Shown here piece after piece: positions 45,630 to 56,962 of a DNA stretch of 64,000 bases. Every line of letters begins with the position of its first letter. Position 1 is the stretch's first letter. Position numbers and translations under genes: made by a program. Source of the DNA: Flaveria trinervia (taxonomy: Eukaryota > Streptophyta > Magnoliopsida > Asterales > Asteraceae); assembly GCA_025506515.1 (NCBI GenBank), contig CM046454.1, forward strand, positions 35,813,699 through 35,877,698, written 5' to 3'. The notes beneath the pieces were generated by a model. That model searched no databases. It was not told where the DNA came from and saw nothing but the letters and a program-made list of their open reading frames with translations.

Positions 45630-45664
45630 TGACATCAACTGACGTCAGCTTCCCTTATAAAAGG
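45630..45664 (+). promoter_or_regulatory. TGAC repeats and TATA box of the G LTR promoter
   Basis: TGACATCA (45630) and the perfect palindrome TGACGTCA (45640-45647) lie just upstream of TTATAAAAGG (45655-45664). TGACG pairs bind TGA-type bZIP factors and are found in stress- and salicylate-responsive promoters; here the spacing is 10 bp rather than the classical 12. Position ahead of the primer site by about 210 bp fits a core promoter. Confidence 0.6.
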
Positions 45665-45871
45665 AAAGATGACCTAATTGTAACGGGGCGTGAAGCCAAC
45701 CGAAGCGTGTATTGAATGAATATATTCCTTTTGGCAGAACTTCTCTCTCTATAACGAACACTGTTTCATTGATAAATTTCGTGTGTTCTTGTTTAAATTT
45801 GTTAATTCGTGGGCTCATTCTGCTGCAAATCCAATCTAATTGATCAAACTAGATGCTGAGATCTTAACAAA

Positions 45872-45883
45872 TTGTATCAGAGC
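45872..45883 (+). other. Primer binding site of element G (variant)
   Basis: TTGTATCAGAGC differs from the canonical TGGTATCAGAGC by one base. It lies two bases after the LTR end, as in A. Confidence 0.88.
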
Positions 45884-46079
45884 AGGTTAATCATTGATCG
45901 ATTTAACAATTGATCATTGAAACTGTTCTTTTGCTATCTACGTTTGATTGAATTAGCAAATTTGCAAGAATCGGTTATAGAGATTGAGTTTCTGTTGCTT
46001 CTGGCGATTTTGTTTGAGGTTCTAAGTGGTTTTGAGCTAGATTTACTTTGTTTACCTTGAATTTGTCTGAATTCTGAAT

Positions 46080-47870
46080 ATGACTACTCCTTCTAATGAC
46101 CCTCACAATTCTGGTTCCTCAACCAAGCCTCCGATGCTGGTTAGGACTGAGTATAACATATGGCAACGAAGAATGCTCCATCACCTGTCTGTTAACAGTT
46201 TAGGTTGTTGGACATCTGTGGTACATGGTCCACATAAGCCTATGGTGAACAATCCGGAAACCAACCAAATGGTTCCAAAGAAGAAGGAACAATACTCTGA
46301 TGAGGATTGAAAACTGTTTGAGATTGATGCTAAAGCTCATGGAATTCTGACCATGGCACTGCCTAATGAAATCTATTCTGGGCTTATGCATCATGAAACT
46401 GCTCATGACCTCTGGAAGGCACTGAAACAACAATTTGGTGGTACTGATGAGGTCTTAGCAAACAACAGGGAAATAGTTGCCCAACAATATGAGACATTTG
46501 CTCATAGGAAGGGTGAGACTCTGACTCAACAGTTTGAGCGTTTTTCATGTTTGATCTCTGAGCTGAAAATGATCAAACATGAATACACTAATAGCCAGAT
46601 GAACCACAGATTCCTCAGATCACTGCCTGAGAGATGGGACACATATACAATTGTCCTACGCTCTAATGCAAATCTGGATAGCCTATCTGTCACCCAACTT
46701 CATGGGAAACTGCTTACATTTGAAAGAGAGATAGAGCAGAAAAGGAAACTGGCATCATCAGGAAAGCTCACTGAAGACTTTGTACCAGGGAACACTGCCT
46801 TGGTCGGGCATGAGTCAGAATATGCTGCATCAGAAAGTAATTATGATGTGCATATAAATTTCTCTTCAAACAGTTCTGATCATGCATTTGGGAGTGTTGA
46901 TAGTCAGTCAGGCTGTAATAGTGACAATTTGTGTTTCATTATGGATGATTTGAAAGGTATAGCTGATGATGACTTAGAACAGATGGATATTCTAAGCCAA
47001 ATGGCCTTGATTAATATCAGATCTCAGAATTTCTACAAGAGAACTCGTAGGAAATTCCCTGGACTCTCTGGCAAAACCAAAGTTGGTTTTGACAAGAGTA
47101 AGTTGAGGTGTCACAAATGCCATAGGCTTGGGCACTTTGCAAGAGAGTGTAGATCATATGGATCTAACTCCTCTGCACCCTTTGTGACTTTTCCAAGTAA
47201 TATTCAACAAAACACAGGGCAACATCCTGCTAGTTCTGGTGATCAATCACAACCTCTATCTCCTGCATATTTTGTCCCTCAGGGTCCAATGCCATATCCA
47301 TATCCCTGCTATTACATGCCACAAACCAGTCAAGTTCAAGTACCCATTGCTCAACAACCACCTACTCTTCCTCAGCCTCAACCTTCCCAATCTCATCAAC
47401 AATCTCAACCTCAACAACACAGCTTTTTCACCCTAGGAGTTGTTGACTGGAGCAGTTTACTAGATGATATGTCTGGTCATGAACAACTGTTTTCTGGGGC
47501 TGGTCAACATGGTGGTGACAATCCTTTTGGAAACCTTGCTCTTATGGCCTTGGAGTCTGTTGATACCTCATCCTCTAATGCCTCCACACCACAGGTATCA
47601 CAGGTATCCTCTGAGGCCAAAGACAAGCTATGTTCTGAAACATGCATAGCTGTATTTGCATCTATTAGAGAAGCAAATGTAGCTTTAATTAACAAGAACA
47701 TTGAGCTAGAACAAATAATATCCAAAAGAAAAGCTGAATTGGAGTCTGTGCTTAATGATAAGAATGATGAGATTTACAAATTTAAATGCCAAATCACTGA
47801 TGATAAGGCTAGGGAAGAGGTACTTCTAGAGAAGTACAGAGACCTCAAAGAAACACTTGCAGCTACCTAG
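46080..47870 (+). pseudogene. Gag of element G, one early stop
   Basis: It starts at ATG 46080 (MTTPSNDPHNSGSSTKPPMLVRTEYNIWQRRM). An in-frame TGA (46308-46310) interrupts it; the frame then continues unbroken for 520 codons to TAG 47868-47870, the longest open stretch in the window. Capsid-like motifs: HDLWKALKQQFGG, FLRSLPERWDTYTIVL and QLHGKLLTFEREIEQKRKL. The nucleocapsid knuckle CHKCHRLGHFAREC is intact (about 47109-47150). A Pro/Gln-rich tail and a coiled coil (NKNIELEQIISKRKAELESVLNDKNDEIYKF) follow. It is the best-kept gag here. Confidence 0.92.
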
Positions 47871-48987
47871 GTAGAGTGTGATCGATGGGTACATTCCTGC
47901 AAGGGTTTTGAAATGCTTCTCAGTAAGCAGTCTGCTTCCAATGTGAAGTTTGGCATTGGTTATAATCACACTACTCCTCCTACAGATTTTACTCCCAGAG
48001 CAGAGGTATAATCTCATGGAGAAAGCAATAACCAATCCTTTTCATTATGTGATCTACTATCTGATACAGCACCATCAGAGGTTGGAGTCAGCATTAATTC
48101 CTCCCAAAACCTATCAGCTGATGTTGTTGGTTCAAATGCTGACACTCACATCATCAAAAGGTTGATCACTCCACGTGGTATTTCACAAAGTACTAAAAGT
48201 ACTAAAGAGCAAGTCATAACACCTAGAGAACAAACCCAAACTACTGCACGTACTAAAGGAAAGAAAACTGCCTGTAGAAAGGGTGGGAAAACTACTGAAG
48301 AAGATATCAAGAAAGCATGTACTGCAAGAAAGAAAACTGCTAGTACTGCTCGCAAACTGCTGAACAATAAGTCTTCAGTAGTTTCATCTTCTTCAACAGA
48401 TGATCAACTTAAGATGAAGAAAAAGCCATGTGAAATTTGTGGCTTATTCAATCATCTTACTGATGCTTGCTGGTATAAAAAGGGCTCCAAACTCAAACAC
48501 AATGAGAACATTAAAAAGAAAATGGATAAAATGAAAACTGAGTTTGCAACCAAGTTTGTACCAGCAACATCAAAACCTGTAACCCCAAAATACATAAAGA
48601 AATCCAAAAAGGAAGGGGTTAATCAGGCAACAGCTGAGGTTGCTCAAAGGGAGATGGTACAACACAGGAATCCATCAATCTCACGCACTAATGTGTCTGA
48701 TGAGCTGAAGGCTTTATGATAGAATCAGACACAACTTGTTATGATGGTTCAACATCTATTGGGGAGAGTCAACCAATTAGATGCTCCTGTGCTGCAACCA
48801 CACAGAAGAAAATCCATGCCAAAGGATTCTTCTTCTTCACCATCTCCATCCCCGCAGGCTGTTCTTCATAGCAAATCTGTTAGTTTACCATCTATTGATG
48901 TGAACAGACCCAAAACCAAAAAGGTTTGGGTCTCAAAAACTAACTAATTTACTATGATTGTAGGGTTCTTCAGCATGCCGCAGTAGC
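47871..48987 (+). pseudogene. Gag-protease linker of G with one CCHC knuckle
   Basis: It is in frame with gag and runs ECDRWVHSCKGFEMLLSKQSASNVKFGIGYN, then TAA at 48009-48011, then a Ser/Thr/Lys-rich stretch rich in GTACTAAA and ACTACTG motifs, the intact knuckle CEICGLFNHLTDAC (about 48427), a double stop (48717-48722), MMVQHLLGRVNQLDAP and KKVWVSKTN. It shows no frameshift from gag to here, only nonsense codons. Confidence 0.82.
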
Positions 48988-50759
48988 ATTGGTATGTAGA
49001 CAGTGGAGGATCTATGCATATGACAAGGAACAACTCTCTTCTTCATGATTAATCTCAAGAAAGAAGGGTTTGTTTCTTTTGGCAATGATGCTAAGGGTTA
49101 CATCATTGGCAAAGGCTTTGTCTCCAATGGGGAAATAAAGTTTGATGATGTTACCATGTGGAGAATCTTAAGTACAATCTCTTGAGTGTCAGTCAAATGT
49201 CGATAAAGGCCATGTTGCTCTTTTCACCAGTCAGAACTGCAGATACTTCATCCAAAGTTCTGAGTTTGATTGATAAGGTGTTGGATGATCACACTCTCTT
49301 AGAGGGCCAACAGGACAGGAAGAGTGTATGCATTAGATCTTCCAAGAAAATAGATCTCAAAGGCCATCCTTGCCTATTTTCCAAGGCTTCTCCTCAAGAA
49401 TCTATTCTATGGCATAGAAGGCTGGGTCATGTGAATCTTAAAAACTTGAATCAGCTGATACAATGGTTAGAAAGGGGATTGCCTATGAAGGAGTTCAAAT
49501 GTGAAGACAACTGCACTGCTTGTTGAAAGGAAAACAACACAAAGTCTCATTCCCTCCTATTGAAGAACCTAAGTCCATTGCCTGCTTGCAATTACTACAC
49601 ATTGAAATCTTTGGTCCCGTGAGAGTAATGAGTATGGCAAAGAAGAAATACTGTCCGGTAATTAGGGATGATTACTCCAGATTGTATTGACTTTCTTCTT
49701 GCATTCAAAGGATGAGGCTGCTCAGACGATTATAAACTTTGTGTTGTGTGTTGAGAAGCAATATTCCTATCTGTCAAGTGTATAGAAGTGATAGTGGAAC
49801 AGAATTCAGAAACCATACACTTGATGATTTTTATCTCTCAAAGGGAATCAAGAGGCAGTGTAGCATCCCAAGGACTCCAGAACAAAATAAGTAGTAGAGA
49901 GAAAGAACAGGACCCTAATTGAAGCTGCAAGGTCCATGTTGGCTGACTCTAGTTTGCCACTGACCTTTTGGGCTGAAGCTATTAACATAGCTTGCTATGT
50001 GCAGAATAGAGCCTTAGTAAATCAGAGGTTGATGAAGACTCCATATGAAGTTCTACATCATTTGGCTCCTCTAATTTCATTTTTCAGAGCCTTTGGGTGT
50101 CCTTGTTTCATTCTCAACACAAAGGATCAACTCAACAAATTTGATCCTAAGGTGGACGCAGGGTATTTTGTTGGTTATTCATCTACTTGCAAGGCATACA
50201 TAGTCTTCAACTACATAACAAAGATAGTTGAAGAGACTCTGCATGTGAAGTTTAATGAATCTCCAAAGGACAAGATTCCACAAAACCCTGTGGAGTTATT
50301 TGATTTGGACATACTGCAATATGTTCCTTATCAGGCTTCAACTGTTGCTCCTGTCAACAGTTCTCCACCTGGTGGCATTGATGATGATGATGATATCAAT
50401 ACTCACCTATTCAAGTTTAGTGATCAACTGCCTGAGTCCACTAAACTTGATTTGCTATAGCTTCAGCAGTTCCATCCACAACAAATGCTGATGAGATCTC
50501 TGATTCCTCTACATCTTTTGATTTGCCATCTCATCTTGGTTTCAAGAGTCTGCATCACCATCTGCTGCTGCTAAAGGTCCTACAAACACTTGCACAGATC
50601 TCATTGTTTATCAAGATCTGAAGAATCATCCAATGTCTCAAATCATTGGTGATATCAATGTTGGAGTTCAACAGAAGTCAAATGTCCAATTTTCTTCTAT
50701 GCTCTCTTCATTAGTCAGCAAAAGCCAAAGAACTATCATATTGGTTTAAGGGACAATGG
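48988..50759 (+). pseudogene. Protease-integrase of element G, broken
   Basis: Protease WYVDSGGSMHMTRNNSLLHD is followed by a stop and shift near 49050. Integrase zinc region: LWHRRLGHVNLKNLNQL and CTAC (49400-49530), then a stop. The core is shifted; SDSGTEFRNHTLDDFYLSKGIKRQ (about 49790, Asn replaced by Ser) and a double stop in the place of the catalytic Glu segment (about 49890). The C-terminal part (49936-50460) is open for 174 codons with FFRAFGCPCFIL and AGYFVGYSS. The linker to RT is broken near 50460 and 50690. Confidence 0.88.
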
Positions 50760-52243
50760 ATGGTTGAAGCCATGCAGCTTGAGCTACTTCAGTTCAACAA
50801 GCAGCAAGTATGGGAACTGGTTCCTCTACCCCAGGTAAGTGTGCAATAGGCACTAAATGGGTGTTTAGGAATAAAACAGATGAAAATGGGCTTATTGTTA
50901 AGAACAAGGCCAGACTGGTTGTTCAGGGGTTTGCACAGGAATAGGTATTGATTATGATGAAACCTTTGCTCCTGTAGCCAGACTGGAGGCAATTAGATTG
51001 TTCTTAGCCTATGCTGTATTCCACAATCTTAAAGTTTTTCAAATGGATGTTAAAAGTGCATTTTTATATGGTAAAATAAAAGAAGAGGTTTATGTGTGTC
51101 AACCACCAGGTTTTGAGGATAATAAACATCCAGATTGGGTATACAAGCTTGATAATGCTCTTTATGGGTTGAAACAAGCTCTTAGAGCCTAGTATGAGAC
51201 ATTATCAAATTTTCTTCTACAAAATAATTTCACTAGAGGCTCCATAGATAAAACTTTGTTCATTAAGAAGGTGGATCAGCATAAGCTACTTGTTCAAATT
51301 TATGTTGATGATATTATTTTTGCATCATCTAATCCCCAGTTGTGTGATGATTTTACGAATTTAATGCAAAAGAAGTTTGAAATGAGTGCAATAGGAGAAT
51401 TACAGTTCTTTCTAGGATTGCAAATCAAACAAAAGCTGATGGGACTTTCATTCATCAGTCTAAATATACAAAAGATCTTTTGAATAAGTTTGATTTACAA
51501 AACTGTAAGCCCTGTTCTACTCCCATGTGGCACACCACTCAACTGGATGGAGATCAGAAAGGTAAAGCTGTTGATGAAACACTTTACAGATGTATGATTG
51601 GGTCCTTGATGTACTTAACAGCTTCTCGACCAGATATCATGTTTGCAACTTGTGTTTGTGCTAGATTTCAGGCTGCTCCTAAAGAGTCTCATTTGATTGC
51701 AGTCAAGAGGATCTTTAGATATCTGCAAGGTACACAATCTCTAGGTTTATGGTATTCCACTGGACACTCTTGCAAATTATTTGCTTTTTCTGATAGTGAC
51801 TATGCAGGGTGTAAGTTAACCAGAAATTCAACTTCTGGTGGATGTCAATTCCTAGGCAACTGTTTGATTTCTTGGCAGAGTAAGAAACAAACATCTGTTG
51901 CTACATCCACTGCTGAAGCAGAGTACATTGCTGCTGCAAGTTGTACATCTCAGGTACTCTGGCTTCAGAACCAACTTTTGGATTATGGCATTACAGAGAC
52001 AAAACTCCATTATTAATGGACAGTGCTTAAGCTCTTTGCATTGTCAAGAATCCTATCCAGCATTCTAGGACCAAACATATAAAGATCACACACCATTTTA
52101 TTAGGGCTTGTTTTGAAAAAGGTCTGATTGATCCAAAGTTGGTGCCTAGTGCTGATGAGCTTGCAGACATTTTTACTGAGCCGTTGGATAGTTCAACTTT
52201 CCAAAACCTAGTGTTAAGGCTTGGTATGCTGCAGCTAGAATAA
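50760..52243 (+). pseudogene. Reverse transcriptase-RNase H of element G, broken
   Basis: RT: MQLELLQFNKQQVWELVPLP, GTKWVFRNKTDENGLIVKNKARLVVQG, then MDVKSAFLYGKIKEEVYVCQPPGFED, YGLKQALRA, a stop at 51190-51192, YVDD at 51301-51312 and FEMSAIGELQFFLGLQ. A shift near 51440-51480 leads to MIGSLMYLTASRPDIMF, DSDYAGCKLTRNSTSGGCQF (RNase H, intact here) and STAEAEYIAAASCTSQVLWLQ. A last shift near 52005 precedes ADELADIFTEPLDSSTFQNLVLRLGMLQLE, stop 52241-52243. It retains the RNase H part that A has lost. Confidence 0.92.
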
Positions 52244-52989
52244 GTGACAACTACTAATGATCTCAGTAAACAAGTACTCATGATCATTAGTAACATGTCA
52301 CAAATAGGTACTGGTTCTGTTACAAAATACTGATGTAGTTATAACTACTGATGTTAGTAAAACAGATAAGTGTGATGTCCTAGGAAACAACTGAAAACAG
52401 CCAAAAAGACTGATGAGTAAGTGTTGAGGACAGTATGAAATAGCTGAAAAGCTAAGAATTGACGAAAACTACTGATGGGAATTTTCTCTTCAGTCGTTTT
52501 ACAACTGCTGTTTCATCTTAAACAACTGAAGCAAAACCAATGTCTTCAGTAGTTTCACAACTACTGATGACTAACACCAAGTCTTCAGTCGTTTACAAAA
52601 TCTGATGACAAAACCAATGTCTTGAGTAGTTTCACAACTACCGATGACTAACACCAAGTCTTCAGTCGTTTACAACAACTGATGACAAAACCATGTCTTG
52701 AGTAGTTTCACAACTACTGATGACTAACACCATGTCCTCAGTTGTTTCCAACATCTGAATTCAAAACCATGGTTTTCAGTAGTTTTATAACTGCTGATGC
52801 CTAACACCAAGACTTCAGTTGTTTCAACCTCTGAAGGTTAATACCATGTCATCAGTCGTTTAAAACTACTGATGATTAACACCAAACCCTTCAGTTGTTT
52901 TATAACCCATACCCTTTAAATACCTAATCCTACAGAGCTTCATTATCTCAAACCTAACGTTCAAAAACTCCGAACCTTCTCTCACATTA
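52244..52989. repeat. Hairpin-motif array between RNase H and aORF of G
   Basis: Non-coding; it holds many CAACTACTGATGACTAACACC and GTCTTCAGTAGTTTC segments in alternation, the counterpart of A 3700-4445, with a period of about 60 bases between 52540 and 52780. The last 70 bases are a plain leader before the ATG. Confidence 0.85.
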
Positions 52990-55900
52990 ATGGTGACTAT
53001 GCAGCTTAAACCAAGACACAACTGTGTTGCCTACCTTACCAAATCACCCTTCTGGACGAAGTTTGATACTGCCATTGATCTAATGGTCCATTCTCCATAC
53101 AAAATGGCCTTCCTTATCAATCCTACCATTTATGCCGAATCCCTAAATCAGTTCTGGACGAACGTCACCCTTACCACTTGGGAGAATGACACTGAGTCTC
53201 TCCAGTCGTTCGTCAACTACCGTAAGGTGGTCATCACTCCGGTAATCCTTCGCCAAACCCTATAACTGGATGATGCCACCTTCCCCGCTGGATATTCAAA
53301 GGGCACCACTGATCTATCCTTTGCCCACCATGGATACCAGGGTAACCTCAGCGCTTCTACCATCCTAAAGAAGCATTGCCATGACGCGGAACGCCTTATT
53401 TTTCATATGGTGAATGTCTGCCTAGCCCCTAAGACTTCTTCTTGGGATCAAATGTCAATCAGGTGGCAGCAGGTATTCTTCTTTATCCTTGAGCAACAAA
53501 ACTTAATTTTTTCTGCAATAATATTTCTTGAACTTAAGGATATAGCCTCAAAACCTATTGCTAACCGATGGATATTATATCCACGGTTTATAATGGCCAT
53601 TATAGAGAACCAGCTGAAAGCTGAGGGACTTGTTGGCCTTGGAGTCCCTGCCATGGCTGTATTGGCTGAGGTATACTCCAGGCATAACTCAGACCAGTCA
53701 CTCAAACAGGCTGCCAAGCTGTGAAAACCCACGCAGCTGGAACCCATAGCCACCACCTCCAAATCCAAAGTCCCCACCAAACCAAAACACAAGAATCCCA
53801 AAACGGCTACTCAGGGAAATGAATCCCCTGAGGATGTCCTGCAATACAAACGCAGGATATGTCTACTGGCCATAATCCCCTAGTAGCTACAAGTACTCAC
53901 CCAACCTTAATCGCTCAGGCTTCCTCTCAACAGGAGCCTGCAGCAACCACATTCGGGGCACCTATACATCTGGAACCTTCCTCATTTGAGGAGGTTGCCA
54001 TTGAAACGCACCACTCTCCCCGGGTGCATACTGCTTCTACACCATCTCCCACTACAACCGCCCCCCAAGTCCTACCATAATAGTTGCAAAAGTGCTGAGT
54101 CAGTTGCATTCCTCAACCGTCCCCAGATACCAATCAAAACTGGGATAGCCTCAACAATTGAGGGGGAGGATTAAAATGCTTCTGATAACCCACAACACAG
54201 GGGTTACACTGCTCCATCTCCAAGTGTAGAAACGGAGATTAGAACATCTGCTGAGGCTGCCCCTTCTCCTGCTTCAGCATATGATCAGGATGCAGTTGGT
54301 AACATCCATAAGACCTCACCAGAGGCAACTGCCAATGAAGGATATAGTCCTGAGGCAGGAAGTCCCTAGTACCAAGAATAAGGGGCACATGCTGATACTG
54401 ATCTACAGTCAGAGCATGTACATCCTGATTCTATCAGGAGGTCAGGTGATTCATCAAACACTGATGATGACCTGGGCTTCTTCTATGATGTTTTAGCCCA
54501 AAATACCATCCTAGAGAATGAGGTAAGCGGACTCAACGAGCTGATTGCCAAAATGATTTAGGATCTAAGTCCATCTGCCCCAATCCACCAACAGATGACA
54601 CCTTCCTCTCAAGATCTCTTATACACAGAGCCACTCCAAAACACTCAGCCACCTGCCTCTACTTTTGGCACTATCTCTTAGGGACAGAACCCCCCTGAGC
54701 AAATAGCTGCTATCTTTCAAAATTCCTTACCTCTCATCACACCAATTATCACTGATATAGTGATTAAAACCCTTGATGAGAGGCTTCCCTCGGTTATCCA
54801 ACCCTTGATAGAGGAAGTTGTGAGCACGAGGCTTTCTGACAATCAAACCCTTGCAACCAATGCAACCAAAAAGGGGGAGATTCAGTCAGTGAAAGCAAAA
54901 TGAAAGAGGATTGAAGATGGGAAAGAGAAAGAAAAAGAGATAGAGGTGGCAAATGAGAAGGAGTTTGGTGTAGAGACTGAGAAGGAGAAGGAGAAGGAAG
55001 CTGAAATGGAGAAAGTGACTAAAAGTACTAAAGACTTTCATGTCACATACAAGAAAAGGAAGAGTGGAAAGAAGGAGAAGGAGTTGGAGAAAATGGTGAA
55101 TGGGGCTGATGACCAACACAACCGATCAATGGATAACATCATTGATCAGCTGTTTAGGCAAGGTCATGACACTGAAAAACTTGACTCGGAAATTAGAGGA
55201 TTGGAGATTGAAGAAATCCAAGCAAGATGGGCAAGTTACAGTGTGTTGGAAAGGGAAGGCTGGAAATCATGATCAGGTTCATAGCTAAGTATCTTGGAAG
55301 ATCATTGATTGAAATCAAGTCATGGTCCGGGGACAGCATCTTGGCAATAACCACCAAGATCTATTCGTCTGAAGTATATACCAAATGGCTGGTCATTGCA
55401 GCCTTGAATGAAGCTGGTGCTGGGAGTAGGACTGAACTGGTCAAACAATCTAAAGCCTTACTTACATCCAAAATGCTAGAACATCCTGTCAAAATTCCCA
55501 CACCAAAACCACCACAACCACAACCCACTAAACCAATTCCCTTACCCACAAAACCAATAGCCGATGATGTACCTCAGAAGAGGAAGAGAAGGGTACTGAG
55601 GCTAGAAGAAGAAGAAGAAGATAATGATGAAGATGAAGACAGGCTGCCAATCTCAGCTGTTATACAGTTGCCTAAGGCTATAAGTCAACCTCCAACAATT
55701 ACTCCTGAATCTCAAAGGTAAATGGTGAAAGTGAAGTTAGAAGAAGAAGAGCTTCACAAACAACATGATGAGGAATTGTTGAGAAGAGTCGACAAAGCAT
55801 ACACTCCCACATCTTCAATCATCAATATGAAGAAACATGCTCAGAGATTATACACTCTCAGACATACCTTTCAATATCAAAAAGAGAGAGTGAGGATTTG

Positions 55901-56017
55901 GCCTGATCCCAGGGTGTCTCATAGGATTCAAAAGAAAAATATCCACAGAGATACATTGGCCAAGTAAAGAAAATTGTAGATGAAGTGATCTCACTGGCCT
56001 TTGTAGTATCACCTTGG
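52990..56017 (+). pseudogene. Extra 3' ORF (aORF) of element G, broken and cut by H
   Basis: It starts at ATG 52990 (MVTMQLKPRHNCVAYLTKSPFWTKF). The N-terminal domain has FLINPTIYAESLNQFW, a stop at 53263-53265, MVNVCLAPKTSSWDQMSIRWQQ and ANRWILYPRFIMAIIENQLKAEGLVGLGVPA, with a stop at 53722-53724. Then come a Pro/Thr-rich middle with several shifts, a Lys/Glu coiled-coil part (54946-55272), KYLGRSLIEIKSWSGDSILAITTKI, basic QKRKRRVLRL before a Glu/Asp run (55227-55721), and YQKERVRIWPDPRVSHRI (55880). It ends at the H insertion. It parallels the A aORF throughout; function unknown. Confidence 0.78.
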
Positions 56018-56947
56018 TGTTGGATTCGATGTGCCCAAGATACATATTAAATTGATGTGGCTAGTGTGATATGATCCTAGCCGGGTCATACCCAATAACA
56101 AGCCAAACAAACACCGATAAATATTTATTCGTTGATAAGATCACACAAATAAATATAAGCACCAATTTAGAAACCGGTTTTCTAAATCATTACTTTTGTA
56201 AATAAACAGATTATATAGATAATTTGTTCATGAGAAATTATTTGTTTCATTACTTAAATTGGTTAAACAATGACAAATAATAGTGTGTGTTAGTGCTATA
56301 AAATTAAAATGGTTTAATTTTATAAAAACTAAAGTGCAAGAGTGTATATTTTACAAAATTTAAACTGAGAGGGAAACCAAAGGGGACCAAAAATCGGCCG
56401 CCCCTTTTGGTCTTGGGAGTCCCCTTGTTTTGTTCCAAGGACATGCAAGGCTCTTTATTTGATAACTAAAAAAACACACTCTTGCATTTTTTGATCTTCA
56501 CTCTAACAACACACAAAAGAATAGAACTCTCTCCTTTCTCTTTAAAGATTCTCGGTTTTTTGAGTTGGATGAACAAGCTTTTTCAGCTTTCAAGAAGTGT
56601 TCTTGGCTGAAAAGTCTAACTTGAAGAGGGTTCTACAAGTTGGTGTTGAAAAACCTAGCAAGTGGGTGTTTGTACAAGCTTGGGGTATCATCTCTTTAGG
56701 TCTTCTGCTTGAAGATTCAGCCACAAACTCATCTTTTTCACCTCTACCATAGCGATTTCCAGCAGCTCCAAAGGTTGTATTTTCACTTTTTTTTGTATTT
56801 ATTTCGTATAATGATCCATGGTTTGGGGTTTGCTTATTAAATGGATTTAATAATCATCACATTAACATGTTTTAAAACTAATTATCCGCTGCGTTTTTCA
56901 TATAAAGAAGATTATATGAACTTTGATAAACTTGTTAAAACCCCACA
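56018..56947 (+). repeat. 5' LTR of element H (930 bp)
   Basis: TGTTGGATTC...CCCCACA, followed after one base by the primer site. It matches 63183-64000. A TATA-like TTTTATAAAAAC lies at 56319-56329; a conserved AATCGGCCGCCCC block follows at 56390-56405. Confidence 0.93.
56319..56329 (+). promoter_or_regulatory. Possible TATA box of H LTR
   Basis: TTTTATAAAAAC, present in both LTR copies (second at about 63485). AT-rich surroundings make this tentative. Confidence 0.4.
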
Positions 56948-56948
56948 A

Positions 56949-56962
56949 TGGCATCAAGAGCC
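56949..56962 (+). other. Primer binding site of element H (atypical)
   Basis: TGGCATCAAGAGCC resembles the initiator-Met site TGGTATCAGAGCC but has a T-to-C change and one inserted A. Its place directly behind the LTR makes it the likely primer site. Confidence 0.7.

Larger units (their letters stand above)
44624..45869 (+). repeat. 5' LTR of element G (1,246 bp)
   Basis: It starts TGTTGGACCAAAAGAACCAA, the A family LTR edge, and ends CTTAACA two bases before the primer site. U3 contains the 59-bp tandem array and scattered CAGTAGTT/AACTACTG copies (45400-45600). A TATA box lies at 45655-45664. Confidence 0.92.
44624..56017 (+). mobile_element. Element G: SIRE-like copia, interrupted by H
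   Basis: Plus-strand sister of A: LTR, primer site, gag, linker, protease, integrase, RT, RNase H, repeat gap and extra ORF, collinear with A to A position about 600. It inserted into F (preceding bases CATTT) and is itself cut at 56017/56018 by H (preceding bases CTTGG). The last about 160 codons of the extra ORF, the purine tract and the 3' LTR should lie beyond H, outside the window. Confidence 0.92.

Noticed and set aside
46300..46320. Programmed stop readthrough in G gag (TGA)
   Set aside because: A has a one-base deletion near the same place instead of the stop, and G has many further stops, so decay is simpler.
54145..54170. Polypurine tract of G (TTGAGGGGGAGGAT)
   Set aside because: It lies inside the extra ORF, aligns with coding sequence of A near 2380, and no LTR follows.
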